A stretch of DNA of 39,514 nt from Candidatus Arcticimaribacter sp. GTDB lineage: Bacteria; Bacteroidota; Bacteroidia; Flavobacteriales; Flavobacteriaceae. The stretch lies in contig WTJN01000055.1 of the NCBI GenBank assembly GCA_011526265.1, positions 1 to 39,514 on the forward strand. The letters run 5' to 3'. The notes under the pieces were generated by a model. It had not been told where the DNA came from, did not search any database, and worked only from the letters and a program-made list of their open reading frames with translations. This document shows positions 8,894 to 18,125 of the stretch, piece after piece (positions within the stretch are counted from its first letter, which is position 1; every line of letters starts with the position of its first letter). A program made the translations under genes and the position numbers.

Positions 8894-11163
8894 ACTTTTT
8901 CTTTTTGTTGTGCATCGACCACGGCCACAGCAGCCATATTGACCATTTCGTCTACACTGGCCCCTAACTGCAACACGTGTACCGCCTTGTTGAGACCCAA
9001 TAAGATGGGACCCACAGACTGTGCACCATTCAACTCTTTCAATAGCTTGTAGGTAATATTGGCCGATTCGAGATTGGGAAAAATAAGGGTATTGACCTTT
9101 TTCTTGACGAGGTCTGAGAACGGGAAACGTTCCTCCAGCATGGTTCTGTTCAGGGAAAAATCGGATTGCAACGGGCCATCCACCTCCATTTCGGGGTAGT
9201 AACGGTGTAAGTAAGCCACGGCTTCGCTCACTTTTCGAGCATTGGGGTGGCTAGATGCACCAAAGTTGGTATAGGATAAAAGCGCCATGGTGGGCTTAAA
9301 CCCAAACAGTTGCACCATGTGGTGATTCATCTGTGCAATTTTTGCCAGTTCTTTGGCCGACGGATCGATGTTGATCGATGTATCAGATAAAAATAACGGG
9401 CCTTGGTCGGTGAGCATCAAATTGGTGGCAGCTATGCGGGTCACCCCTTTGGCTTTATCAATGCATTGCATGACGGGCTTTATGACAGTTGCATAACTGC
9501 GGGAGTAGCCCGACAGCATGGCGTCTGCGTGCCCGGATTTGACCATCATGGCCGCAAAATAGTTGCGCTCTCTCAGCAATGATTTTGCTTCGTATTCGGT
9601 GATGCCCTTGCGCTTGTGTTCCTCCCAATACAAGTGCGCATACTCATTTTTGATGGGGCGTTCTTCGATAGATTTTGGATCCAAAACGGTTACCTCATCG
9701 GTAAAATCAATGGAGTGCATCAAATCTTTGATCACTTCTTTTCTACCAAGCAATATGGGTTCCCCGATGCCCTCTTCTTTGACGATTTGTGCGGCCTTGA
9801 GCACATCCATTTGTTCGCCTTCGGTAAATATAATGCGTTTGGGGTTTTGCTTAGCACGGTGGTGCAAGACCCGCAGGGTTTTTTGCTCTGCCCCTGTTCT
9901 GGAAGCAAGTTCTTCACGATAGCGTTCCCAATCGGTTATGGGCGATTGAGCAATGCCCGATTCCATGGCAGCTTTGGCCACAGCCATGGGCACCTCAACA
10001 ATCAATCGAGGGTCGAACGGTTTTGGAATAATGTAGTCCGGACCAAAAGTCAGTCGGGTTTCATTGTAGGCCAAATTTACCTGTTCAGGCACAGGTTTTT
10101 TGGTCAGTTCGGCCAACGCATTCACGGCTGCCATTTTCATTGCTTCGTTGATCCCGGTTGCGCGTACATCGAGCGCCCCACGGAAAATAAACGGAAATCC
10201 TAGGACATTGTTGACTTGGTTGGGATGATCGGAACGGCCAGTGGCCATCAGCACGTCATCGCGAGTGGCACAAGCAAGGTCATATTCTATTTCTGGATCG
10301 GGGTTGGCCATGGCAAAAACAATGGGATTGTCTGCCATGCTCAATAGCATTTCGGGGGTAACGATATTGGCGATGGAAAGGCCGATGAACACATCCGCTT
10401 GCACCAAAGCATCTTCGAGTTGATGCACGTCATGATGAGTCGCAAACTCGGCCTTCTCGGCACTGAGGTGTTCGCGGTCTTGGCGAATCACTCCCTTGCT
10501 GTCGGTCATGATGATGTTTTCTGCTTTCGCGCCAAAGGCTTTGTACAAGCGTGTACACGAAACCGCTGCAGCTCCCGCTCCGGAGATAACGATGCGCACC
10601 TCTTCGAGCTTTTTTTGCGCCAGCTCAAGGGCGTTCAAGAGCGCAGCACACGAAATAATGGCCGTACCGTGCTGATCATCGTGCATGACGGGAATATCCA
10701 ATTCCTCCTTAAGACGACGTTCAATTTCAAACGCTTCGGGGGCTTTGATGTCCTCGAGATTGATGCCGCCAAAAGTAGGGGCAATCGCTTTCACCGCTTC
10801 AATAAATTTGTCGGGGTCTTTGGCGTCGACTTCAATGTCAAAAACATCAATTCCTGCAAAGATTTTAAACAATAGCCCTTTCCCTTCCATGACGGGTTTT
10901 GAGGCTTCGGGACCAATATCGCCCAGTCCCAAAACCGCTGTTCCGTTTGAAATAACCGCCACCAAGTTTCCTTTGTTGGTGTACTTATAGAGGTTGTTCG
11001 GATCTTGTTCGATCTCTAAACACGGCAAGGCAACCCCCGGTGAATAGGCCAAGGCCAAGTCACGTTGGGTGCTGTATTTTTTGGTTGGAACGACTTCTAT
11101 TTTTCCTGGGCGTGGTTTGGCGTGGTAGACCAAGGCCTCGCGACGAATGTTTTCTTTGCTCAT
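8890..11163 (-). CDS. maeB: NADP-dependent malic enzyme with C-terminal phosphotransacetylase-like domain
   Basis: This enzyme oxidatively decarboxylates malate to pyruvate with production of NADPH in the cytoplasm. The 757-residue length fits the MaeB-type fusion. An N-terminal malic domain (about 1-160, with LAYSPGVALPC) is followed by the NAD(P)-binding domain, with MHDDQHGTA near residue 160 and the nucleotide loop ISGAGAAAVSC near 190. From about residue 430 there is a phosphate acetyl/butyryl-transferase-like domain (ITRIAAT-type and GYSRSYATVIKPV motifs are seen). In MaeB proteins that domain is regarded as regulatory and responsive to acetyl-CoA rather than catalytic. It overlaps ruvA by four bases (ATGA) and appears to be the first gene of the run towards sprA. 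Confidence 0.95.
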   Translation of the reverse strand: MSKENIRREALVYHAKPRPGKIEVVPTKKYSTQRDLALAYSPGVALPCLEIEQDPNNLYKYTNKGNLVAVISNGTAVLGLGDIGPEASKPVMEGKGLLFKIFAGIDVFDIEVDAKDPDKFIEAVKAIAPTFGGINLEDIKAPEAFEIERRLKEELDIPVMHDDQHGTAIISCAALLNALELAQKKLEEVRIVISGAGAAAVSCTRLYKAFGAKAENIIMTDSKGVIRQDREHLSAEKAEFATHHDVHQLEDALVQADVFIGLSIANIVTPEMLLSMADNPIVFAMANPDPEIEYDLACATRDDVLMATGRSDHPNQVNNVLGFPFIFRGALDVRATGINEAMKMAAVNALAELTKKPVPEQVNLAYNETRLTFGPDYIIPKPFDPRLIVEVPMAVAKAAMESGIAQSPITDWERYREELASRTGAEQKTLRVLHHRAKQNPKRIIFTEGEQMDVLKAAQIVKEEGIGEPILLGRKEVIKDLMHSIDFTDEVTVLDPKSIEERPIKNEYAHLYWEEHKRKGITEYEAKSLLRERNYFAAMMVKSGHADAMLSGYSRSYATVIKPVMQCIDKAKGVTRIAATNLMLTDQGPLFLSDTSINIDPSAKELAKIAQMNHHMVQLFGFKPTMALLSYTNFGASSHPNARKVSEAVAYLHRYYPEMEVDGPLQSDFSLNRTMLEERFPFSDLVKKKVNTLIFPNLESANITYKLLKELNGAQSVGPILLGLNKAVHVLQLGASVDEMVNMAAVAVVDAQQKEKV

Positions 11164-11179
11164 AGGAAAGCGATTTAAA

Positions 11180-11187
11180 CAAATGTA
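11180..11187 (-). promoter_or_regulatory. Candidate -7 element upstream of maeB
   Basis: On the minus strand the bases read TACATTTG, an exact match to the Bacteroidota -7 consensus TAnnTTTG, ending 16 bases before the maeB ATG. No convincing -33 TTG lies at the usual spacing. The location at the head of the maeB-ruvA-sprA run is sensible, but an 8-mer with two free positions occurs often by chance in AT-rich gaps. Confidence 0.3.
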
Positions 11188-11270
11188 GCAAGACTTTGCC
11201 TACTCATCGTTTTTTTGAAGAAAAAAAGGCACTTTGTATAGAAAGTAGTAAACTCAAAAACAACCGTTTC

Positions 11271-12635
11271 CTAGTCAGTTGTTTCGGCCTTCTGCTTCAC
11301 AAACAGAGAGAAGATCCCACCGATGATGAGAAACACACCTGCCAAACGAATCACATTGATGGGGTTGTTCCCCAAGAGGTCGTAGACAAAATACTGCATC
11401 GAGAAAATCTGAATGATCATTGGGATCACGATAAACATGTTGAAGATCCCCATATAGACTCCTGTTTTATTACTGGGAATGGAAGAGGCCAACATTTCGT
11501 AGGGCATGGCCATCATGGAAGCCCAAGTGATCCCCAAACCAAAAGAGAATAAATAGATTTGTGCCACTTCAATCCCGTCGCCCAATGGGAGGGTAAATAA
11601 AATCGTTGTATCGTTGAGCAACGGCATACACAGTAGTCCGATTCCTCCTATGGCTAAACTGACAAAATGCAAGCGCTTAGCACCCAACCGCCGTGCAATG
11701 GGAATCAATGCAAAGGCCACCGAAAAGCAAATGATATTATAAGTACCATTTAGGTTCCCCGTTAAAAGTTGCGCCTGATTGAAAAAACTACTCGCGGGAT
11801 CGGTGGTATTGTAAAGGGATAAAGACAAGGCAGAGGTAAGATATTGCCAGTAACAAAACATGGCATACCACGGAAAAAACATCACGGGAATGAGCTGTTT
11901 CATGGTCGTGGGCATTTCTTTAAAGGCGACCACAATCTCATCCCATGTGCGCTTGACCAAACTCCCCTTGGCTTTTTCGGCCTCAATCTTGGCCAATTCT
12001 TCGGGCGTTGGAGGGTATTCGGAGGTGGTAAGCACTGTAACCAAAATCGTTGCAGTGGAAGCGATGGCTCCAATCCCAAACGCCCAGTAGGTCGACACCG
12101 GAATACCGTTGTCCATTTTATCGCTTAATGCCAAGATGCCCAAGGACACCAAAATGGCGGGAGTGAAATTGGCCAGCGTGGTTCCCAGACCGGTAAAGAA
12201 ACTTTGCATCAAAAAACCCAAAGAGTATTGTTTCTCGGGTAGTTTATCTGAAATGAAAGCACGATAGGGCTCGAGCGCAATATTGTTTGCCGCATCGAGA
12301 ATCCAGAGCAAGCTGGCGGCCATCCAAATCGAACTGGAATAGGGCATGGCAATTAGGGCCAAACTCGCTACAATGGCTCCGATGAGGAAGAAAGGTTTTC
12401 TCCGGCCAAACTTGGGCGACCAGGTACCGTCGCTAATCGCACCAATGATGGGCTGTACCAATAAACCTGTCACCGGCCCTGCCAGCCACAACATGGGGAG
12501 TTCTGCCTCATTGGCCCCTAAGTATTTGTAGATGGCACTCATATTGCTTTGCTGTAATCCAAAACTGAATTGAACCCCAAAGAACCCAAAGTTCATCGTG
12601 AGGATTTGCCCAAATGAAAGTTGCTTTTTTTCCAT
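11271..12635 (-). CDS. MFS sugar transporter, SLC45/GPH (sucrose/maltose transporter-like) type
   Basis: This is a 454-residue inner-membrane carrier with about 12 hydrophobic segments. The N-terminal half strongly resembles the SLC45/plant sucrose transporter group: GVQFSFGLQQSN in helix 1, LWLAGPVTGLLVQPIIG in helix 2, the cytoplasmic loop motif KFGRRKPF, and WILDAANNIALEPYRAF in helix 4. Members generally import disaccharides such as maltose, sucrose or trehalose with protons. The actual substrate here cannot be read from sequence. It starts six bases after the haloperoxidase-like gene and is the last gene of the cassette, so it is a natural partner for moving the SusCD-imported compound from periplasm to cytoplasm. 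No clear GC-rich terminator hairpin follows it. Confidence 0.85.
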   Translation of the reverse strand: MEKKQLSFGQILTMNFGFFGVQFSFGLQQSNMSAIYKYLGANEAELPMLWLAGPVTGLLVQPIIGAISDGTWSPKFGRRKPFFLIGAIVASLALIAMPYSSSIWMAASLLWILDAANNIALEPYRAFISDKLPEKQYSLGFLMQSFFTGLGTTLANFTPAILVSLGILALSDKMDNGIPVSTYWAFGIGAIASTATILVTVLTTSEYPPTPEELAKIEAEKAKGSLVKRTWDEIVVAFKEMPTTMKQLIPVMFFPWYAMFCYWQYLTSALSLSLYNTTDPASSFFNQAQLLTGNLNGTYNIICFSVAFALIPIARRLGAKRLHFVSLAIGGIGLLCMPLLNDTTILFTLPLGDGIEVAQIYLFSFGLGITWASMMAMPYEMLASSIPSNKTGVYMGIFNMFIVIPMIIQIFSMQYFVYDLLGNNPINVIRLAGVFLIIGGIFSLFVKQKAETTD

Positions 12636-12641
12636 AATGAT

Positions 12642-13985
12642 CTATTCTGTAGTCGTGACTGCTGACGCTGTTCGACGCGTTTCTATATTCTGGGCAATGA
12701 ACTGCCCTACGGCCTCCCCTTGCTTCACCCCTTCTTCAATGGCCATCATGTAGTGGATTCCTCCGTAAAGTCTGGAAATAGCGGCTTCTTCAGAGGCGTG
12801 TATAAAAGAAGTATACGACCGTGTGGGAAGGCCAAAGGCTTCCTCAGTCGTGTCGTCAAAGGCAAATTGCGTCCCAAAAAGCTTGGTAAGCACCACCGCA
12901 GATGCTCTTGAAATAACCGAATGCCCACTGGTGTATTCGGGGAAAGGAGGCGTTTGCAGCAACGGCATCCAATCCTCATCATAGTGCTTGTTGATCAAGG
13001 TTTCTGGTCGCACAACAAGGGTGTTCCACTTTTCATCCCAGCAACTGATAAAGGCGTCGAACAAGGCCATCGATACATGCGCATAAGCATCGACTGTGGC
13101 GACAAAATCTGTTTGCGCTTTTTCGGTGACAATTTTTGTGATGCCAATCCAATGCCCGCCGGGGGTGATCTTTTTTGTGGCAAACATGGCATGCCCCCGA
13201 TGGTGGGTCACATAGGGATTACAATCCCAAAACTTAGCGATTTCAATTTGTTCATCGGTCAGGTTATCGCCTACCTCAAACACCTCTTGCAACTGTTGTT
13301 GGAAAGGGCTGTCTTTTGTCAAGTCAAAGGCCAAAGGGGGTTTGGGCTGAAACTGTGATGCAGAATCCAAGACCAAGGTGCGGATTTTGTTCCAATGCGG
13401 CTCAATCCCATCCATGTAGTCGGGCGGTGTGGGTTTCCAAAATTTTTCCTCCTCCAATATGGTGTATTTTGGGTAGGTCCGCGTTTGGTTATAAAGGTCG
13501 CCGCTTGCCCAGGCGAGAATGTGTTGGGTCACATCATCGGCATACGCCCGCGAGGCACTGCGCACACGACGTGGAACCCCCATAGATTTGATCGTATTTT
13601 CCAATTCTTCCTGAAAGGTTTCCATACGGTCTTCTGAAAAAATCAGGGATTTGCCAATCTGATTGAAGGCGTAGAGGGCCGCCAACTCTGCCGAAGCATT
13701 TTCGGGCATCTTTGGTAAAGCAGACAAAGCGTTTACTTGTCCGACCAAGGAACGGTACTGCACCGGGTAGTTGACCGCTAAAATTTCATACGCTGCAATA
13801 GTAGGGTACATGTAAACCCGCGAGGCAACAGGCGGAGAGAAAATATCGTATACAACAATGTCAGATAGATTTTCCATCGCATTGCGAAAAAGCGTTGGGT
13901 CTTTTAACTTTTCCTGGTAGGAAGTATCCTCGGCACATTGCAAGAAAAGAAAAAGAGAACAAAAAAACAGGGCAAGGTTTTTCAT
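12642..13985 (-). CDS. Vanadium-dependent haloperoxidase / PAP2-superfamily lipoprotein
   Basis: The product of about 447 residues belongs to the vanadium haloperoxidase/PAP2 phosphatase superfamily. The three vanadate- or phosphate-binding motifs are visible: KWNTLVVRP (K-x6-RP, near residue 318), TSGHS (variant of PSGH, near 353) and SRLYGGIHYMMA (SR-x5-H, near 402-412). The Asp that often follows the last His at +4 is Ala. Whether the enzyme oxidises halides, cleaves phosphate, or does neither cannot be told. A short signal ends in FLFLQC, a lipobox-like site with Gln at -1, so it is probably a periplasm- or surface-facing lipoprotein. The ORF track begins at a TTG (14009). I prefer the ATG at 13985, which puts the lipid cysteine at residue 17, but the ATG at 14006 is also possible. 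Together with SusCD and the VCBS proteins it forms one cassette. Confidence 0.83.
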   Translation of the reverse strand: MKNLALFFCSLFLFLQCAEDTSYQEKLKDPTLFRNAMENLSDIVVYDIFSPPVASRVYMYPTIAAYEILAVNYPVQYRSLVGQVNALSALPKMPENASAELAALYAFNQIGKSLIFSEDRMETFQEELENTIKSMGVPRRVRSASRAYADDVTQHILAWASGDLYNQTRTYPKYTILEEEKFWKPTPPDYMDGIEPHWNKIRTLVLDSASQFQPKPPLAFDLTKDSPFQQQLQEVFEVGDNLTDEQIEIAKFWDCNPYVTHHRGHAMFATKKITPGGHWIGITKIVTEKAQTDFVATVDAYAHVSMALFDAFISCWDEKWNTLVVRPETLINKHYDEDWMPLLQTPPFPEYTSGHSVISRASAVVLTKLFGTQFAFDDTTEEAFGLPTRSYTSFIHASEEAAISRLYGGIHYMMAIEEGVKQGEAVGQFIAQNIETRRTASAVTTTE

Positions 13986-13995
13986 CAGTTTCAAT

Positions 13996-14871
13996 TTAGT
14001 TTGCATCAAAGTATAATTCTGAACGCCAATTTACATCATTTGTTTCACTAAATGGGCTATCGTAAAAAACTTCTACCATAGGGAAGGAAAGTGTTTTACC
14101 TTGGTGTTGCACCGCCTGAATGACATTGAACCAGCTACGGTGCGATTCGTTGTAATTGCCATAAAAAGTTTGTTTCTGCCCTTGAACCGCTGGCTTATCG
14201 GTGACAAAAAGAAACGGATCTTCGCCTTGGAAAACAAAGTCATCGGGCACTTGAAAACAAAAATCAAACGACAAGGTTTGTTGTGCCAAGTCGATGGAAT
14301 TGATATACAACCGTGGCGGAGATTTTTCTCCCTTGGGCAAGTGAAACGACAACGCATCAATGTTGCGATTCATCTGGTTGGCCTTTTTACTTATGGTGGT
14401 GTTGACCTTTTGGCAAAGACAACGACTGGCAGACAGCTCCCCTTTTTCGGGAGATTCCCAGCGGTATTTATTCGCGCTGGATTGCATGGCCCGATAAAAT
14501 GTTTCTACCATTGCTAGGGCTTCATGCACCTTTTTCGATTGACCTATGATGACGCGCAGTTTTTCAGACAACATTTGGCCTTCTGGGAAAACATACACCT
14601 CGGCCTTTGTGGGTTGCCCCGGCGCTGTAGTAAACGACCACTCCAAACGGGTTTTTTTATCCGATAAAAGGGTAGAAAAACGGAGCTGGTCTTCCGTTGT
14701 CGTGTCTAGCACAACATCAGTTTGCTTTTGCAAGCTGTGGTAGACAAACCACGGAGCGTTTTCTGTCTTAAAACTAATCTTGTAGGCAAAAGAAACGCCA
14801 AAGAGATAGCCCATCAAACCTGTGAAAAGTAGAAGGGCCACCATAAGTACATAAAATCGAATTCCTTTCAT
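13996..14871 (-). CDS. Membrane-anchored protein with GyrI-like (effector-binding) C-terminal half
   Basis: The product is 291 residues. One N-terminal hydrophobic segment (FYVLMVALLLFTGLMGYLFGVSFAY) anchors it in the inner membrane, with the rest predicted outside. Residues about 30-140 look like an SRPBCC-type or similar alpha/beta domain. The C-terminal half (about 165-291) follows the layout of GyrI-like/AraC effector-binding domains: a beta-rich start, a helix around SWFNVIQAVQHQGKTL, then PMVEVFYDSPF and a closing strand NWRSELYFDAN. These folds bind small hydrophobic or cationic ligands. There is no DNA-binding domain, so this is not an ordinary regulator. The ATG at 14871 overlaps the upstream stop by one base (TGATG), implying translational coupling to the VCBS gene. 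The domain call is by eye and moderate in certainty. Confidence 0.6.
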   Translation of the reverse strand: MKGIRFYVLMVALLLFTGLMGYLFGVSFAYKISFKTENAPWFVYHSLQKQTDVVLDTTTEDQLRFSTLLSDKKTRLEWSFTTAPGQPTKAEVYVFPEGQMLSEKLRVIIGQSKKVHEALAMVETFYRAMQSSANKYRWESPEKGELSASRCLCQKVNTTISKKANQMNRNIDALSFHLPKGEKSPPRLYINSIDLAQQTLSFDFCFQVPDDFVFQGEDPFLFVTDKPAVQGQKQTFYGNYNESHRSWFNVIQAVQHQGKTLSFPMVEVFYDSPFSETNDVNWRSELYFDAN

Positions 14872-17800
14872 CAATCAATATCATTTAATGGATACAATTT
14901 CAACGGCTGGTTATGACAAACCGTCAACAAATAAGTGGTCTCATTTAGGGTGACTTGCTCAAGCCCTGCCAAGTGCTCGTGGAACAAGTTGATGCCCCAA
15001 TCTGCCAGGGGTCCATATGCTTCTGTGGAAGAAAAGTACATGGGTTGTTGCGCCTTCCAAACCCCTTGATAAGGGGGTAAATCTTCTTTTGCACCCCCCA
15101 TGATCAGGTAAGATTGATCGTCCTTGTTGATTTCTTCTATGGTGCGTAAGGGTCCGTATTGAAATGCCGTGGGGAGGGGTTGAAAGCGATAACCCTCAGC
15201 GGTTTTTTCTAGGTAACCACTGCGCAATTCATCTACAGTGTGGAGGACGGCTTTTGAAAGCTTGTCTTTTCCCACCACCTGCTCGATTGTTTTTCCAGCA
15301 AAGTCGGCATAAGCGTTGTAGCGCTTACGAATAAATCGCTGTAATTGTCCCGCCAATTTATCCTTGTCGTCCAACGGATAATATTTCTCTTCTTTGGCAA
15401 GTGCCAAAATGGTTTCTGTTTGGCCATTTTCATCAAAATCGTCCACGTACATTTTTAGGGGAAGTGAAGCGGTAGCTTTAAACTTGGTGTTGAGTCCTAC
15501 ATTGCCCAAAACAAGATCTATGTCTCCATCCTTGTCTACATCATAGGGCACTATTTTTTGCCATAGCCCTTTGGGTTGAGTTTGCAGGTAGCCTTCGGTT
15601 GCCTCCGAAAAAACACCCTTGTTGTTTTCCAAAATACGCGGGCTTGCCCATTCACTCACGACCCATAAGTCGGCATCGCCATCTTCATCGACATCCATAA
15701 ACAACGCATCGGTAACCATGCCTAAATCTTCAAAGGTGGACGCAGAAGAAAGGGTTAATTTTCCATTGTTATTGATGAGCAGATGGGACTTTGGAGCTAC
15801 ACCAAACTGCCCGCTCACCGCACGCGATCCCACAAAATAGTCATCATCGCCATCGTCGTCTATATCATTGGCCACAATCACCGATGCCGTGTGGAAATAT
15901 TCGGGAAGTCTCTCCGGGGTATAGGTGAAATTTCCTTGCCCATCATTTTCATAAATACGATCGACTAAGTAGGGCGATTTGTGCGTGTATTCTCCTCCGC
16001 CAGAAAGTACAAAGAGGTCCAAATCCCCATCAATATCAATATCGGTGAATAGGGCGTCCACATCTTCAAATTGTCGATGCGCTTCAAAGACAGGAATTTC
16101 TTTTTCGCGATAGCCTGTCGAACTCCCGAGCAGCAATATTGCAGGACTTTTTTTTGATCCGCCAATGTAGATATCCTCCCAGCCATCAGCATTCACATCG
16201 CCGATGGCAAGACCCGGGCCTTCCGTAGAAATACCATAGGGCATCAACTTCTCACGGTTGAATTCTGGGTAATAGTTTTCTTTGTAAACGCGTCCTAAAT
16301 CCACACTAACGTCTTGGGCAAGTGCCGGTGCCTGCTCGGCTTTCAACGTCTTTTTTTCACCAGCAACATAGGCAACAGTGAGTTGTTGATTGACGGCTGG
16401 AAAAAGAGTGGTCTGCTGTTGATTGGGCCAGACAACAACCAACGAATCAATGGGTTCACCCCCCAACCCAAAATGCATTTGTGGCGGTAGACTGGACTGG
16501 TAACCACGGGTGAGATGAAGCTGTTGAAAATAGGTTTTAGAAGGGGTATAAACCGTTGCTTTTGTGCCCACCCCAAAAGGATTTTTTTTAGGGCCCTTAA
16601 ATGCTAGTTGAAGGAAGGTCTCTCGCTCCCGATCGAGTTTATTTTCCAACAGTGTTGCCGGAGCATTGAAATTATTGATGACAATATCAAGGTCCCCATC
16701 CCGGTCAAAATCCGCCACGGCAGAGCCGTTACTCATGCTTGGTTTTTCCTTCAACCAAGTCGCAGACTGGTCTTTGAAAGTGAGGTCCTCTTGCCCTTGA
16801 AAGAGTTTGTTGGGAACTATCCCAGAAGGCATTTTAGCTAGCGCCTCAGTGTCCATCAATTTGGTCAGATTGAGTTTGGACTGGATGTCTTCGGAAGAAA
16901 TGAAATTGATATAGTCGGCATCATTGGGACGTCTATAGATCCCGTTGGTAATGTGCATGTCCTGAAAGCCGTCCAGGTCAAAATCGGCAAACAGTACCGA
17001 CCAGCTCCAATCGGTGGCATCCACCCCGGAGAGTTGTGCGATTTCTAAAAACTTTTCCCGCCCAGTGTTGAGTTGCAAATGATTTCTTGAAAACTGATCC
17101 AAGTACCCCAAAGACCGCTTGCGATTGAGCATATTCAGTGTGGTATTGCCCTTCGATCGTTTAAGCACGACCTCGTCTTGGGGCAACATGTCCAAGGTCA
17201 TGATTTCTGGATATCCGTCATGATTCAAATCGGCAATGTCATTGCCCATAGAAAACTGACTCACTTGACTAAAATAGTCTTTGGATTGTTCCTTGAATGT
17301 CCCATCGGCTTGATTGATATAGAGATAATCGTCTTCAAAAAAGTCGTTACTGACGTATAGATCATCCCAGCCATCGGCATTGATATCGGCCACACTGACC
17401 GCCAAGCCGTAACCAAAACCTCCGAGCTGCAGTTGTGCTGCTTGAGAAACGTCGACAAATTTTCCATCGTCGTTGCGCAATAGCTTGTCTGAACTCATCT
17501 CATTACGCTCCTCGTTGTTTTCAAAATTGCTGTAGTTGGACGTGTTGTGTAGACCGTGATTCAAGAGATACATGTCGAGGTCACCGTCGCGGTCATAATC
17601 AAAAAAAGCAGCGCTCACCGAATAATTCTGAAGGGCTAATCCATAGCGGACCGCTTGCTCTTTGAAAGTGCCATCTTGCTGATTGATATATAGCTCGTTG
17701 TAGCCTCTAAATCCATGAATGCCCACCACAGCGCAAACGTAAATATCCAACCAACCGTCGTTGTTTACATCCACCATGGTGACCCCCGTGTTCCAGTCGG

Positions 17801-18125
17801 CGTTGCCCACCACACCCGCAGCGACAGTGATGTCTTCGAACTGGAGGTTCCCCTTGTTCAAGTAGAGTTTATTTTCCCCTTTGTTGGCCGTGAAATAAAT
17901 GTCCTCCAAACCATCGTTATTGATGTCCCCAACAGCAACCCCGCCACCGTTATAAAAATAGAGATAATCGAGTATACTCAGCTCCTCCGTGTCGGTAAGC
18001 TGATTGGCGAAACTGATGCCCGATTGCGTCGGTGAAACTTCATTAAAGAGGTAATCGTTGCTGCATTGAGTCTGGAACAATCCGACCCATAAAGCAAGAA
18101 GAATGTATTTACTTTTTTGAAACAT
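14871..18125 (-). CDS. Giant FG-GAP/VCBS-repeat lipoprotein with ASPIC/UnbV domain (second of tandem pair)
   Basis: The product is 1,084 residues, probably lipidated (signal ending LFQTQC, a non-classical lipobox). Residues about 55-480 hold a series of FG-GAP/VCBS repeats with Ca-binding style loops such as DINNDGLED, DVNNDGWLD, DYDRDGDLD and DLNHDGYPE, expected to build a seven-bladed beta-propeller. An ASPIC/UnbV domain follows at about 500-565 (VGTKATVYTP, TRGYQSSLPPQMHFGLG). A second repeat block runs from about 618 (GDVNADGWED) to 858 (DVDKDGDID). The C-terminus is degenerate, lacking the last clean repeat of its paralogue. The family is abundant next to SusCD pairs in Bacteroidota, but its ligand is unknown. 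The start overlaps the preceding paralogue by 17 bases. Confidence 0.88.
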   Translation of the reverse strand: MFQKSKYILLALWVGLFQTQCSNDYLFNEVSPTQSGISFANQLTDTEELSILDYLYFYNGGGVAVGDINNDGLEDIYFTANKGENKLYLNKGNLQFEDITVAAGVVGNADWNTGVTMVDVNNDGWLDIYVCAVVGIHGFRGYNELYINQQDGTFKEQAVRYGLALQNYSVSAAFFDYDRDGDLDMYLLNHGLHNTSNYSNFENNEERNEMSSDKLLRNDDGKFVDVSQAAQLQLGGFGYGLAVSVADINADGWDDLYVSNDFFEDDYLYINQADGTFKEQSKDYFSQVSQFSMGNDIADLNHDGYPEIMTLDMLPQDEVVLKRSKGNTTLNMLNRKRSLGYLDQFSRNHLQLNTGREKFLEIAQLSGVDATDWSWSVLFADFDLDGFQDMHITNGIYRRPNDADYINFISSEDIQSKLNLTKLMDTEALAKMPSGIVPNKLFQGQEDLTFKDQSATWLKEKPSMSNGSAVADFDRDGDLDIVINNFNAPATLLENKLDRERETFLQLAFKGPKKNPFGVGTKATVYTPSKTYFQQLHLTRGYQSSLPPQMHFGLGGEPIDSLVVVWPNQQQTTLFPAVNQQLTVAYVAGEKKTLKAEQAPALAQDVSVDLGRVYKENYYPEFNREKLMPYGISTEGPGLAIGDVNADGWEDIYIGGSKKSPAILLLGSSTGYREKEIPVFEAHRQFEDVDALFTDIDIDGDLDLFVLSGGGEYTHKSPYLVDRIYENDGQGNFTYTPERLPEYFHTASVIVANDIDDDGDDDYFVGSRAVSGQFGVAPKSHLLINNNGKLTLSSASTFEDLGMVTDALFMDVDEDGDADLWVVSEWASPRILENNKGVFSEATEGYLQTQPKGLWQKIVPYDVDKDGDIDLVLGNVGLNTKFKATASLPLKMYVDDFDENGQTETILALAKEEKYYPLDDKDKLAGQLQRFIRKRYNAYADFAGKTIEQVVGKDKLSKAVLHTVDELRSGYLEKTAEGYRFQPLPTAFQYGPLRTIEEINKDDQSYLIMGGAKEDLPPYQGVWKAQQPMYFSSTEAYGPLADWGINLFHEHLAGLEQVTLNETTYLLTVCHNQPLKLYPLNDID

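Noticed and set aside
9616-10203. 195-residue ORF on the plus strand
   Set aside because: It lies entirely antisense to the well-supported maeB coding sequence and shows no recognisable family or start context.
11205-11229. T7-GAAG-A7 inverted repeat between maeB and the MFS gene, considered as a terminator
   Set aside because: The stem is only A-T pairs without a GC core or a separate U tract, so it is not a convincing rho-independent terminator.
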